The notes beneath the pieces are model-generated. The model ran no database searches. It saw only the letters and a list, made by a program, of their open reading frames with translations, and had not been told where the DNA came from. The position numbers were made by a program, and so were the translations under genes. Below are positions 15,314 through 23,918 of a stretch of DNA of 64,000 nt, in pieces (the first letter of the stretch is position 1; each line of letters starts with the position of its first letter). The DNA comes from an uncultured Clostridia bacterium (GTDB lineage: Bacteria > Bacillota > Clostridia > Oscillospirales > Ruminococcaceae): contig CANPXN010000003.1 of assembly GCA_947586185.1 (NCBI GenBank), positions 105,571 through 169,570 on the forward strand, in the 5' to 3' direction.

Positions 15314-17196
15314 TGCCTCCAAAACAGATGAAAGGTGTTGCAAAGCCTAAAAACACCATGGCGACCCTTAAAAGAATTTTCAGTTATATGAAGGAATTCA
15401 AACTCCAGCTCACAATTGTAATTATAGGAATACTTATAAGCGCCGGAGCATCCGTTGCAGGTACTTATTTGTTAAAGCCCGTTATTGACGGATATATTTC
15501 CCCTCTTATCGGTCAGAAGCACCCGGACCTTTCAAAATTTGCAGGTATTTTGTTCGTCATGATCGCAATATATCTCTGCGGAGCGCTTGCAGCATGGGTT
15601 TTCAGCCGTATGATGCTGAACATCTCTACAAAAACTCTCTACAAGATACGTGTTGACATGTTCACAAAAATGGAATCGCTGCCTATAAGGTATTTCGATA
15701 CTCATACTCACGGCGAGATCATGAGCAGGTATACAAACGATGCGGACACTATCCGTGAAATGCTCACAAACAGCGTTACCCAGTTTATTTCCTCTGCAAT
15801 CACAGTCACCGGAGTTTTTATCATGATGATAAAAATAAGCTGGCAGCTTACACTTATTTGTATTGCAGTGCTTGCAGCTGTGCTTTATCTGATAAAGGTA
15901 ATCGGCGGTAAGAGCGGTATGTTCTTTAAGGAACAGCAAAAAGAAATTGGAAAAGTAAACGGATATATCGAGGAAATGATCGAGGGTCAAAAGGTCGTAA
16001 AGGTCTTCTGCCATGAGGAGGAAGCTAAAAGCGGCTTTGAAAAGTGCAATGAAGAGCTTAGGCAGGCGGCAACAAGTGCAAATACCTTTGCAAATATTCT
16101 CATGCCGGTAATGAACAACCTATCCTATCTGCACTATGCGATCACTGCTATAGCAGGCGGAATTATAGCTGTAAACGGCATTCTTTCCCTTGGAGGAGTC
16201 GTTACATTCCTCCAGTATACAAGACAGTTTGCTCAGCCTATAACGCAGATTTCACAGCAGTTCAATGCTGTTCTGAACGCCCTTGCAGGTGCAGAGAGAA
16301 TATTCAATCTTATTGACGAAGAACCGGAAACGGACGACGGATATGTTACGCTGGTAAACGCTGAAAAAAATGAAAAGGGCGAGCTTACCGAAACAGACCA
16401 TCATACTGGAGTCTGGGCATGGAAGCACCCTCACCATGACGGCACACTGACTTATACGGAGGTACGAGGCAGAGTTACCTTTGACGATGTTGTATTCGGA
16501 TATGTTCCGGAAAAGACCGTATTAAACGGCATAACCCTCTATGCAAAGCCGGGACAGAAAATAGCGTTTGTAGGCTCAACCGGCGCCGGCAAAACAACTA
16601 TCACAAACCTTATTAACCGCTTTTATGACGTTCCGGACGGAAAAATCAGATACGATGAAATCAATATAAACAAAATCAAAAAAGCTGATCTAAGGCGTTC
16701 ACAGTCAATTGTTTTGCAGGACACTCACCTTTTCACCGGCTCGATCAAGGATAATATCCGCTACGGCAATCTTTTGGCAACGGATGAAGAAATCATCTCA
16801 GCCGCAAAGCTTGCAAATGCTGACACCTTTATAAAGCATCTCCCAAACGGCTATGACACGGTAATAACCGGCGACGGAGGCAATTTAAGTCAGGGACAGC
16901 GTCAGCTTCTTGCAATTGCAAGAGCCGCCGTTGCAGACCCTCCGGTACTGATTCTTGACGAAGCTACAAGCTCCATTGATACAAGAACAGAATCCCTTAT
17001 CGAAAAAGGTATGGATCGCCTTATGAACGGAAGAACAGTTTTTGTTATTGCTCATAGACTTTCAACAGTCCGTAACTCACATGCTATAATGGTTCTTGAG
17101 AACGGAAAAATAATTGAACGAGGCAGCCATGACGATCTGATAAAAGAACACGGAAGATACTTCCAGCTTTATACCGGAATGTTTGAACTTAGCTGA
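15313..17196 (+). CDS. ABC exporter half-transporter, catalytically intact partner
   Basis: A 627-residue half-transporter starting on the TAATG overlap with the preceding gene. Six membrane helices (about residues 30-330) precede an ATPase domain with Walker A GSTGAGKT and a canonical Walker B plus glutamate, VLILDEATSSID. Its signature motif is LSQGQ instead of LSGGQ, as in TM288-type subunits, so the degenerate and intact sites of the heterodimer are split between the two genes. A stretch of about 45 residues (ETDDGYVTLVNAEKNEKGEL and following, with HHTGVWAWKHPHH) is inserted between the membrane and ATPase domains; its histidine-rich part is unusual. Confidence 0.92.
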   Translation: MPPKQMKGVAKPKNTMATLKRIFSYMKEFKLQLTIVIIGILISAGASVAGTYLLKPVIDGYISPLIGQKHPDLSKFAGILFVMIAIYLCGALAAWVFSRMMLNISTKTLYKIRVDMFTKMESLPIRYFDTHTHGEIMSRYTNDADTIREMLTNSVTQFISSAITVTGVFIMMIKISWQLTLICIAVLAAVLYLIKVIGGKSGMFFKEQQKEIGKVNGYIEEMIEGQKVVKVFCHEEEAKSGFEKCNEELRQAATSANTFANILMPVMNNLSYLHYAITAIAGGIIAVNGILSLGGVVTFLQYTRQFAQPITQISQQFNAVLNALAGAERIFNLIDEEPETDDGYVTLVNAEKNEKGELTETDHHTGVWAWKHPHHDGTLTYTEVRGRVTFDDVVFGYVPEKTVLNGITLYAKPGQKIAFVGSTGAGKTTITNLINRFYDVPDGKIRYDEININKIKKADLRRSQSIVLQDTHLFTGSIKDNIRYGNLLATDEEIISAAKLANADTFIKHLPNGYDTVITGDGGNLSQGQRQLLAIARAAVADPPVLILDEATSSIDTRTESLIEKGMDRLMNGRTVFVIAHRLSTVRNSHAIMVLENGKIIERGSHDDLIKEHGRYFQLYTGMFELS

Positions 17197-17199
17197 CAG

Positions 17200-17329
17200 C
17201 ATAAAAGCCCTTCTCCTGATGAGAGGGGCTTTTAGCATATTCATGTGCGGTAAATTTTTCCGTTGTAATAAATAGAACCATTTTCGTTGTAGCCATTACT
17301 TATCTCTAAACCAAGATTCCAAGATTTGC
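17200..17329 (-). ncRNA. Candidate small RNA between rex and the ABC operon
   Basis: A promoter (17334-17362) and a terminator-like hairpin (17202-17235) bracket about 130 nt on the minus strand with no convincing gene. A 34-codon frame beginning ATGGCTACAACG runs through it but has only a weak GAG before the ATG and continues across the hairpin; another frame encodes IYYNGKIYRT without a start. A small regulatory RNA, a small peptide or a gene remnant are all possible. Confidence 0.4.
17202..17235. terminator. Hairpin terminator shared by the ABC operon and a short minus-strand transcript
   Basis: AAAAGCCCTTCTC and GAGAGGGGCTTTT pair around CTGAT with one G-T pair. The T-run is only four on each strand, so strength is uncertain. 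Confidence 0.65.
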
Positions 17330-17333
17330 CAAA

Positions 17334-17362
17334 ATCATAGCATAAAACGCTAAATATGTCAA
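17334..17362 (-). promoter_or_regulatory. Promoter immediately downstream of the rex terminator
   Basis: Minus-strand TTGACA (17357-17362), 17-nt spacer, TATGAT (17334-17339), starting directly after the T-run of the rex terminator. Confidence 0.7.
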
Positions 17363-17388
17363 CAAAAAGGACGGCGTAAAGCCGTCCT
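17363..17388 (-). terminator. Terminator of rex
   Basis: On the minus strand AGGACGGC and GCCGTCCT pair around a 5-nt loop and are followed by TTTTTG. Confidence 0.88.
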
Positions 17389-18018
17389 CTACTGATTATT
17401 AAGTCCATAAGCAAGAGTCATAAGACTATCACCTAAATGAACGTTTTCAACAATAATGCTTTCATGCTCCATCTTCAGGTCATAGTGACTAAAATTCCAG
17501 AATGCCTTAACCCCAAGATCAACAAGACTGTTGGCAACATACTGAGCAGAATTTTTTGGTATGCACAACACGGCACAGATAGGCTTATTTGCAACGCAAA
17601 AACGTCTTATTTCAGCAACGTCAGTCACCTTGACTCCGGCAATTTCCTGCCCGCATTTTTCAGGATCGCTGTCAAAAATGCCAATAAGCTTAAAGCCTTT
17701 TTTCCTGAAATCTATATGGGAGGCAATTGCGCTTCCAAGGTTTCCGGCTCCTATCATAATGAGCTTGTTTTCGGCATTAACGCCTAAAATATCGCCGATA
17801 GCCTTATGCAGCTCCTTCACGTTATAGCCGTAGCCCTGCTGTCCGAAGCCGCCGAAGCAATTTAAGTCCTGTCTTATCTGAGAAGCGGTAAATCCCATTT
17901 TCTCAGACAATTCTCTGCTTGAAATCCTTGTATAGCCCTTTCTGCACAAATCACCAAGAAAGCGATAATATCTTGGGAGGCGCTTTATCACTGAAGATGA
18001 AACTGAGGATTTTGACAT
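17389..18018 (-). CDS. rex: Redox-sensing transcriptional repressor Rex
   Basis: A 209-residue Rex: a winged-helix domain (SSVIKRLPRYYRFLGDL, TRISSRELSEKMGFTASQIRQDLNCFG) followed by a Rossmann domain with the NAD(H) motif IMIGAGNLGSAIASH. Rex senses the NADH/NAD+ ratio and, when NADH is low, represses fermentative and respiratory genes. A TTG 21 codons upstream is open, but the ATG at 18018 is preferred: it matches the usual MSKSSVSSSVIKRLPRYYRFL start and has AAAGG at a fitting distance. It lies 113 nt after icd on the same strand, and a Rex-like site sits on the aconitase promoter at the head of this gene group, so it may control its own neighbourhood. Confidence 0.95.
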   Translation of the reverse strand: MSKSSVSSSVIKRLPRYYRFLGDLCRKGYTRISSRELSEKMGFTASQIRQDLNCFGGFGQQGYGYNVKELHKAIGDILGVNAENKLIMIGAGNLGSAIASHIDFRKKGFKLIGIFDSDPEKCGQEIAGVKVTDVAEIRRFCVANKPICAVLCIPKNSAQYVANSLVDLGVKAFWNFSHYDLKMEHESIIVENVHLGDSLMTLAYGLNNQ

Positions 18019-18131
18019 AAAATCCGGCCTTTCTTTCTGCCCTTCAAAAGCAAAGGACAGGATATTTGTACTGATCTTCAATTGTTATGCATATATGATC
18101 TGCATCAGATATGCTGCTATGATGTATATTA

Positions 18132-19340
18132 TTAAATAAGCTTCTGAAGTCTGTCATTGATCTCAACAAGAAAATCTCTGGAGTTGACCTTTCTCTTATT
18201 GTCAAGCTTTGAAAGCAGGAACAGATCCCCTGTCATTACGCCGTCCTCAATTGTCTGTATTGTGGCCTTTTCAAGCTTGTCGGCAAAGTCCATAAGCTCG
18301 CTGTTTCCGTCAAGCTCACCTCTTTTTCTGAGAGCGCCGCTCCATGCAAAGATCGTAGCCACTGAGTTTGTAGAGGTTTCTTCGCCTTTAAGATGCTTAT
18401 AATAATGTCTCTGAACAGTTCCGTGAGCTGCCTCGTATTCATAAACTCCGTCAGGAGATACAAGAACTGATGTCATCATTGCAAGGCTTCCGAATGCAGT
18501 TGAAACCATATCCGACATTACATCGCCGTCATAGTTCTTGCATGCCCAGATGTAACCGCCTTCTGAACGGATAACCCTTGCAACAGCGTCGTCGATAAGT
18601 GTATAGAAGTACTCGATGCCGGCAGCGTCAAACTTTTCCTTATAGTCTCTATCAAAGATCTCCTGGAAAATATCCTTGAATCTGTGGTCGTACTTCTTGG
18701 AAATTGTGTCCTTAGTAGCAAACCAGAGATTCTGCTTTGAATCAAGGGCAAAGTTAAAGCATGACTTAGCAAAGCCCTCTATACTTTTGTCTATATTGTG
18801 AAGTCCCTGAATGATTCCGTCGCCGTCGAAGTCATGGATAGTCTGTCTTGTTTCATTACCGTTTTTATCGGTAAATACAAGCTCAGCCTTTCCGCCGCCC
18901 TTTACCTGCATTTCGGTATTCTTATAAACATCTCCGTATGCGTGACGGGCAATTGTAATAGGCTTTGTCCATGTAGGAATATAAGGAGTAATGCCCTTTA
19001 CAAGGATAGGCGTTCTGAAAACAGTACCGTCAAGAATCGCTCTGATAGTTCCGTTAGGAGATTTCCACATTTCTGTAAGGTTATATTCAGGCATTCTCGC
19101 AGCGTTCGGTGTGATCGTAGCGCACTTTACAGCTACGCCATATTTTTTTGTCGCCTCAGCGCTGTCAAATGTTACCTTATCCTTAGTCTTTTCCCTCTCG
19201 TTAAGACCTAAGTCATAATATTCTGTATTAAGGTCGATATATGGCTCAAGAAGTATTTCCTTTATCCACTTCCAGAGGACTCTTGTCATCTCGTCGCCGT
19301 CCATTTCGACAAGCGGTGTTTTCATCTGAATTTTTGCCAT
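18132..19340 (-). CDS. icd: Isocitrate dehydrogenase, NADP-dependent type
   Basis: A complete 402-residue enzyme of the eukaryote-like dimeric IDH group. Seen are [18 protein letters not shown], the substrate-binding [16 protein letters not shown], the metal-binding Asp region [29 protein letters not shown], and [22 protein letters not shown], where the His and Arg-containing loop fits NADP. It decarboxylates isocitrate to 2-oxoglutarate. GGAGG lies 8 nt before the ATG. It follows aconitase on the same strand with three small genes between, so the gene group makes 2-oxoglutarate for glutamate synthesis; the divergent 2-oxoacid:ferredoxin oxidoreductase could use the product. Confidence 0.95.
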   Translation of the reverse strand: MAKIQMKTPLVEMDGDEMTRVLWKWIKEILLEPYIDLNTEYYDLGLNEREKTKDKVTFDSAEATKKYGVAVKCATITPNAARMPEYNLTEMWKSPNGTIRAILDGTVFRTPILVKGITPYIPTWTKPITIARHAYGDVYKNTEMQVKGGGKAELVFTDKNGNETRQTIHDFDGDGIIQGLHNIDKSIEGFAKSCFNFALDSKQNLWFATKDTISKKYDHRFKDIFQEIFDRDYKEKFDAAGIEYFYTLIDDAVARVIRSEGGYIWACKNYDGDVMSDMVSTAFGSLAMMTSVLVSPDGVYEYEAAHGTVQRHYYKHLKGEETSTNSVATIFAWSGALRKRGELDGNSELMDFADKLEKATIQTIEDGVMTGDLFLLSKLDNKRKVNSRDFLVEINDRLQKLI

Positions 19341-19353
19341 TGTCTTTTCCTCC

Positions 19354-19881
19354 TTAAAATTCTTCTATACTGTGTCCGTACCTACGTGCAATATCGGAAA
19401 CTATCTCATGCACGTCAGCTCCGACTATGATAAGCTCATAGCTGTCGCTGTCAATATCCACTGCGCATACAAATGCCCTGCCGCCAAGGGCAAGATTTAT
19501 CTCCTCTCCCCAAGCCTGTGCATCTTCATTCTCATCAAGATTCAGGGAGGACAGATCTATATCAATAAGCCTGTATGTCTTTAACTGACTGAGAGCCCAG
19601 AGAAAATCCTCCAGCTCACATTTATAATCAACGCTGAAAAGGTATCCGGCATTATCAAGCTCATCCCTCATGCTGAGCCAGTAAAAATTCTTATCATTCG
19701 GTTCAAGACCGTGACCCGCAAATGAAGCAGAATATTCTCTGGGATTATCAAGACACATTTTTATATTCTTCATGACTTCCGGATCTTCAGATGAAATAAG
19801 TCCTGCTATTTCGGATATGTATGAAAAATCCTTATTTTCCTCTTCCTTTTTACCGCCGAACAACTTTCCTAAAACACCCAT
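19354..19881 (-). CDS. Conserved hypothetical protein in the aconitase-icd operon
   Basis: I do not recognise this 175-residue acidic protein with certainty; it may belong to a DUF6630-like family. After a basic N-terminal segment ([18 protein letters not shown]) it is soluble, with [42 protein letters not shown] and a strand [29 protein letters not shown]. The ATG at 19881 is preferred over one four codons upstream because GAGG lies 6 nt before it and overlaps the stop of the TraX-like gene. It ends 13 nt before icd, so cotranscription is almost certain, but no link to the pathway is visible. Confidence 0.65.
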   Translation of the reverse strand: MGVLGKLFGGKKEEENKDFSYISEIAGLISSEDPEVMKNIKMCLDNPREYSASFAGHGLEPNDKNFYWLSMRDELDNAGYLFSVDYKCELEDFLWALSQLKTYRLIDIDLSSLNLDENEDAQAWGEEINLALGGRAFVCAVDIDSDSYELIIVGADVHEIVSDIARRYGHSIEEF

Positions 19882-19889
19882 TATAAACC

Positions 19890-20660
19890 TCATTTCAAAA
19901 CAACATATTTAATAATGCCGAGCAAAGCAAGATGCGCCGGATAAAACACATAGAACAGCCATTTCATACTGTATTTTCCCCTAAGTCCATTATATTTCAT
20001 AAGCAGCGGTACTGCAAGAAATATTCCTATCTGGAACAGGTCGTTATACCATCTGCCCATAAATGCGCAGAATATCGTGTCAATAATGATATATACAGCT
20101 CCGGCAATGCAGAAGCTTTTTATCTGCATTTTCCTGTCCCACCTGTACATGTGGAAAAGAATTATCCACACAACTCCTATTCCGCCCCAGTCGCAAATCA
20201 TAGATACAAGAGCGATAATCAGGGTAAGACCGTATTTTGCATTCATGCTGAGCCTTTGACTGTCATTCAGGATCAGCGCCATAAGCCCTAAAAACAGCGT
20301 AAAGATAACGCTTGTGCTGTGAAAGGGGCTGAGCGTACCCCAATGAAAATAGCCATAGGCAAAGTGAGATATTACAGCAAATATCCCAAGCCTCAGAGCA
20401 TACGCCCTGACGTTTCTCGTATGATAATATCCCTCAGCCACCATAAAGCACATAACCGGAGCTGTTATTCTTCCGACAATATGCATAGCCTGTCCTGCAA
20501 TGCTGCCAAAAGGGACAAACCCCCATGCAATATGGTCTATAAGCATTGCTGCTATGGCAATAAGCTTTAATATGCTGCCGCTAAGACCTCCTACTTTTTT
20601 TGGAGTTAGAACTATTTTACGGCTGTACCGCTCATTGCGGTGTGATATGTCAATTGCCAT
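19890..20660 (-). CDS. TraX-like multi-pass membrane protein
   Basis: A 256-residue membrane protein with about eight hydrophobic helices. SILKLIAIAAMLIDHIAWGF, HIVGRITAPVMCFMVAEGYYHTRNVRAYALRLGIFAVISHFAYG and the closing FYVFYPAHLALLGIIKYV are the TraX family pattern; TraX acetylates pilin in F plasmids, and chromosomal relatives are thought to be membrane acyltransferases of unknown target. GAGAGG lies 5 nt before the ATG. It sits inside the aconitase-icd operon, which is an odd place for it, and overlaps or abuts the next gene. Confidence 0.85.
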   Translation of the reverse strand: MAIDISHRNERYSRKIVLTPKKVGGLSGSILKLIAIAAMLIDHIAWGFVPFGSIAGQAMHIVGRITAPVMCFMVAEGYYHTRNVRAYALRLGIFAVISHFAYGYFHWGTLSPFHSTSVIFTLFLGLMALILNDSQRLSMNAKYGLTLIIALVSMICDWGGIGVVWIILFHMYRWDRKMQIKSFCIAGAVYIIIDTIFCAFMGRWYNDLFQIGIFLAVPLLMKYNGLRGKYSMKWLFYVFYPAHLALLGIIKYVVLK

Positions 20661-20718
20661 CTGAACCTCTCAAAAATCAAGCCTGCGGCAAAAAATTGCC
20701 GAAACAAAGTTACTTTTT

Positions 20719-20934
20719 TCACTGCCTGAATATAATTATAAAGGCAACTATAACAGCAGGTATCAAAGAAATAATATTGATCTTTTTCTGATTCATATCC
20801 GGAAAGAGCTTTTGCATGATCAGATTTACCGCAAAATAAATTGCAATAGCCGCTATAGCCGCAATAAGCTCAGACTTTGTATAAGCACGGCTGTGAAATC
20901 TGATTCTTGCCGGATAAATGTTAATGAGATTCAT
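20719..20934 (-). CDS. Small two-helix membrane protein
   Basis: A 71-residue protein with two membrane segments (SELIAAIAAIAIYFAVNLIM and INIISLIPAVIVAFIIIF). It starts on a TAATG overlap with the aconitase stop and has AGAGG upstream, so it is translated from the same message. No family is recognised. Confidence 0.65.
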   Translation of the reverse strand: MNLINIYPARIRFHSRAYTKSELIAAIAAIAIYFAVNLIMQKLFPDMNQKKINIISLIPAVIVAFIIIFRQ

Positions 20935-22871
20935 TATTTCATTGCCTCTCTTGTATAATCAAGTAATCCGCCGGCAAGTATAATATCCTTTGTACGTCCG
21001 CTAAGCTCACAGAGAACAGGGATTTCCTTTCCGGTAGTCTTGTTTACCAAAGTAAGCTGTGACTTTCCTGCTTCAATATCAGCTCTTACATTGTCAAGAG
21101 CAAGCTCATCGCCCTGTGAAATGCTGTCATAGTCTGCTTCATTTACAAATGTAAGAGGAAGGATACCGGCATTAATAAGGTTTGCTCTGTGGATTCTTGC
21201 AAAGGATTTTACCAGAACAGCCTTGATTCCAAGGTAGAGCGGAGCCAGCGCCGCATGCTCTCTTGAAGAGCCCTGACCGTAATTTGAACCGCCTACTATA
21301 ATGCTCTTTCCAAGCTCCTTTGCTCTTGCCGGGAATGTTTCATCACATACTGCAAAGCAGTGCTGTGAAATAGCCGGAATATTTGAACGCAGCGGAAGGA
21401 TCTTTGCACCCGCAGGCATGATGTGATCTGTAGTAATATTATCACCCACTTTAAGGGAACATTTAGCGTCAATGCTGCCGTCAAGAGGAGATGTTTCAGG
21501 GAACGGCTTGATGTTAGGTCCTCTGAGTATCTCAACGCTGTCCATTTCCGATTCCGGTACAGGAGGAACTATCATATTATCATTGATAGTAAATACCTCC
21601 GGAAGCTTGAACTCAGGCATGTCCCCAAGCTCTCTCGGGTCTGTAAATACGCCTGCGATCGCAGAAGCAGCAGCTACCTCCGGTGAAACGAGGTAAATCT
21701 GTCCGTCCTTTGTTCCTGAACGTCCCTCAAAGTTTCTGTTGAAGGTTCTCAGAGAGATACCCTTTGAATTAGGCGACTGTCCCATACCGATACAAGGACC
21801 GCATGCGCTTTCAAGGATTCTTGCACCTGCCTCGATCATTATTGAAAGAGCGCCGTTCTGTGCCAACATGTTGAGAACCTGCTTTGAGCCCGGAGCGATT
21901 GCAAGAGATACGTCCGGATGAACGGTCTTGCCCTTTAAGATATGAGCTACCTTGAGCATATCAAGGAGTGAAGAGTTTGTACATGAACCAATACATACCT
22001 GGTCGATCTTCTGCTTTCCGATTTCGCTGATTGACTTAATATTGTCAGGAGAATGAGGGCATGCTGCAAGAGGTTCAAGCTGACTTAAATCAATTGTAAG
22101 CTCTTCATCATAAACTGCGTCCGGATCAGCTGAAAGCTCAATCCATACCTCTTCCCTCTTCTGGGCTTTAAGAAATTCCCTTGTAACCTCGTCCGATGGG
22201 AAAATAGATGTTGTAGCTCCAAGCTCTGCACCCATGTTTGTGATAGTAGCTCTTTCAGGAACTGACAGGGTCTTTACGCCCTCGCCGCAGTACTCGATGA
22301 CCTTTCCTACGCCGCCCTTAACTGAAAGTCTTCTTAAAACCTCAAGGATCACATCCTTAGCTGCAACCCATGGTGAAAGCTTACCCTTGAGTTCGATCTT
22401 TACGACCTTAGGACATGTTATATAATATGTGCCGCCGCCCATTGCAACAGCAACGTCAAGTCCGCCTGCGCCAATTGCGATCATACCGATACCGCCACCT
22501 GTTGGAGTATGGCTGTCAGAGCCAATAAGAGTCTTGCCCGGAATGCCGAAACGTTCAAGGTGAACCTGATGGCAGATACCGTTGCCCGGACGTGAAAAAT
22601 AAATTCCGTGCTTTTTCGCAACGCTTCCGATAAAGCGGTGGTCGTCTGCGTTTTCAAAACCACTTTGCAGTGTATTGTGGTCTATGTAGGCAACGCTGCG
22701 CTCCGTTCTTACTCTCGGAACTCCCATAGCCTCAAATTCAAGATATGCCATAGTTCCGGTCGCATCCTGTGTAAGAGTCTGGTCAATTTTAATACCGATC
22801 TCAGAGCCCTTAACCATTTCACCGTCAACAAGGTGAGCCTTTAAAATCTTCTCAGTTAATGTTAAACCCAT
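20934..22871 (-). CDS. acnA: Aconitate hydratase (short, Aquifex-type)
   Basis: A complete 645-residue aconitase that interconverts citrate and isocitrate. The [4Fe-4S] cysteines are in CIGSCTNSS and, further on, in SACGPCIGMGQSPNS; the C-terminal swivel domain has GGSNYGQGSSREHAALAPLYLG with the catalytic Ser-Arg region. The length of about 640 residues is that of the Aquifex-type subgroup rather than the longer AcnA of proteobacteria. It is first in an operon that goes on to isocitrate dehydrogenase. The promoter carries a Rex-like site over its -35 box. The start has only a weak GAAAGGA 13 nt upstream. Confidence 0.95.
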   Translation of the reverse strand: MGLTLTEKILKAHLVDGEMVKGSEIGIKIDQTLTQDATGTMAYLEFEAMGVPRVRTERSVAYIDHNTLQSGFENADDHRFIGSVAKKHGIYFSRPGNGICHQVHLERFGIPGKTLIGSDSHTPTGGGIGMIAIGAGGLDVAVAMGGGTYYITCPKVVKIELKGKLSPWVAAKDVILEVLRRLSVKGGVGKVIEYCGEGVKTLSVPERATITNMGAELGATTSIFPSDEVTREFLKAQKREEVWIELSADPDAVYDEELTIDLSQLEPLAACPHSPDNIKSISEIGKQKIDQVCIGSCTNSSLLDMLKVAHILKGKTVHPDVSLAIAPGSKQVLNMLAQNGALSIMIEAGARILESACGPCIGMGQSPNSKGISLRTFNRNFEGRSGTKDGQIYLVSPEVAAASAIAGVFTDPRELGDMPEFKLPEVFTINDNMIVPPVPESEMDSVEILRGPNIKPFPETSPLDGSIDAKCSLKVGDNITTDHIMPAGAKILPLRSNIPAISQHCFAVCDETFPARAKELGKSIIVGGSNYGQGSSREHAALAPLYLGIKAVLVKSFARIHRANLINAGILPLTFVNEADYDSISQGDELALDNVRADIEAGKSQLTLVNKTTGKEIPVLCELSGRTKDIILAGGLLDYTREAMK

Positions 22872-22903
22872 AAGTCAATCAGTCCTTTCAACAATTTATC
22901 TTT

Positions 22904-22933
22904 ATTGTACTACATAACAAGCCGTTTTGTCAA
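22904..22933 (-). promoter_or_regulatory. Promoter of the aconitase operon
   Basis: Minus-strand TTGACA (22928-22933), 18-nt spacer, TACAAT (22904-22909). Confidence 0.78.
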
Positions 22934-22945
22934 GAAATTCACAAA
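22926..22945. promoter_or_regulatory. Rex-like operator over the aconitase -35 box
   Basis: TTTGTCAA-GAAA-TTCACAAA is a near-perfect palindrome (one mismatched pair) with the TTGTnAA-N4-TTnACAA form known for Rex sites, and it covers the -35 hexamer. The rex gene is on the same strand downstream of the operon. Confidence 0.65.
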
Positions 22946-22989
22946 CTTTATTGCAAACAGTTCCCTGTGAAAGTTTTTTGACATGCGGC

Positions 22990-23017
22990 TTGATTTTTCG
23001 GCTATTTGTGATATAAT
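22990..23017 (+). promoter_or_regulatory. Probable promoter of the KOR operon
   Basis: TTGATT (22990-22995), 16-nt spacer, TATAAT (23012-23017). The message would carry the inverted-repeat element at 23036-23222 in its leader. Confidence 0.6.
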
Positions 23018-23035
23018 ATTTAATATATGAATTTA

Positions 23036-23222
23036 AGAACTTGTCTTCACAAGCATCTGCGCACGTCTTTTCGGCAAATTTTGCCGCAGACTGCGTTAAA
23101 AATACTTGTTAGGCGACCGAAGGAAGTGCCATTGGTGCGACAGCCTGCCTGCGCATTTTTGCCTTGTCTGCAACAAAATTATGCTCGAAAATCCGCACAC
23201 ATTTCTTATGAAGACAAGTTCT
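23036..23222. repeat. 187-bp inverted-repeat element in the leader of the KOR operon
   Basis: Perfect 14-bp terminal arms AGAACTTGTCTTCA (23036-23049) and TGAAGACAAGTTCT (23209-23222) enclose about 160 bp with further imperfect symmetry (GGCAAATTTTGCC inside the left part). It has the look of a nonautonomous miniature element and no supported gene inside, although a 65-codon frame crosses it. Confidence 0.75.
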
Positions 23223-23247
23223 AAAGCATCTGCCTTACGGAGGGATC

Positions 23248-23904
23248 ATGAAAAAATTTACAGTAATTACCGGTCATTACGGAGCCGGAAAATCCAATAT
23301 TTCAGCAAACCTTGCCGTAAAGCTTGCTGACGCAGGCAAAAAGGCAGCCGTCATAGATATGGATATTGTAAATCCTTATTTCCGTACCGCTGACCTGTCG
23401 GAGCTATTTGAAAGCCGGGACATTACCCTTGCCGCTCCTGAATATGCAAACTCGAATCTGGACATTCCTGTTCTAAATTTTGATCTGGAGCAGCTTGCCG
23501 CAGAAAACGAATACGTTATCGCAGATGTCGGTGGAGATGATGCAGGAGCTGTTGCCCTTGGAAAATACTCCCGCACCCTTGAGTCATTCGGAGATAAGCT
23601 GGATATGCTGTACGTCATTAACCGATATCGCTATCTTACCGGAACTCCGGAGGATGCTATCGCAGTAATGAGAGAAATAGAAAATGTGGCACGAATAAGA
23701 CATACCGGAATTATAAATAATTCAAACCTCGGTTTTGAAACTACTAACAAGGATATAGAAAACTCTATCAATTTTGCGGAAAAAATATCGGAAAAATCAG
23801 GACTTCCTCTTATTTTTAACGCTTATATGAGAGGTCTTGACCCTGAAGTTTCCCCTAAAACGGAAGTTGAAGTTTATGTCAGACCTATATGGGAAATATA
23901 CTGA
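23248..23904 (+). CDS. ParA/MinD-like P-loop ATPase
   Basis: A 218-residue protein with a P-loop GHYGAGKSN near the N-terminus, the Walker A' Asp in AAVIDMDIVNPYFRT and a switch II-like ADVGGDD. It resembles the SIMIBI class of CobQ/MinD/ParA ATPases. GGAGG lies 6 nt before the ATG. It is immediately upstream of the ferredoxin subunit of the 2-oxoacid oxidoreductase (14 nt gap), so an assembly or cofactor-insertion role for that iron-sulfur enzyme is possible, but the sequence alone does not show it. Confidence 0.8.
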   Translation: MKKFTVITGHYGAGKSNISANLAVKLADAGKKAAVIDMDIVNPYFRTADLSELFESRDITLAAPEYANSNLDIPVLNFDLEQLAAENEYVIADVGGDDAGAVALGKYSRTLESFGDKLDMLYVINRYRYLTGTPEDAIAVMREIENVARIRHTGIINNSNLGFETTNKDIENSINFAEKISEKSGLPLIFNAYMRGLDPEVSPKTEVEVYVRPIWEIY

Positions 23905-23918
23905 AAGGAGCTTTGAAA

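Noticed and set aside
18018..18081. Longer Rex starting at TTG 21 codons upstream
   Set aside because: The extra residues do not match the usual Rex N-terminus and the downstream ATG has a ribosome site.
23027..23224. 65-codon open frame on the plus strand
   Set aside because: It coincides almost exactly with the 187-bp inverted-repeat element, has no ribosome site and no recognisable protein.
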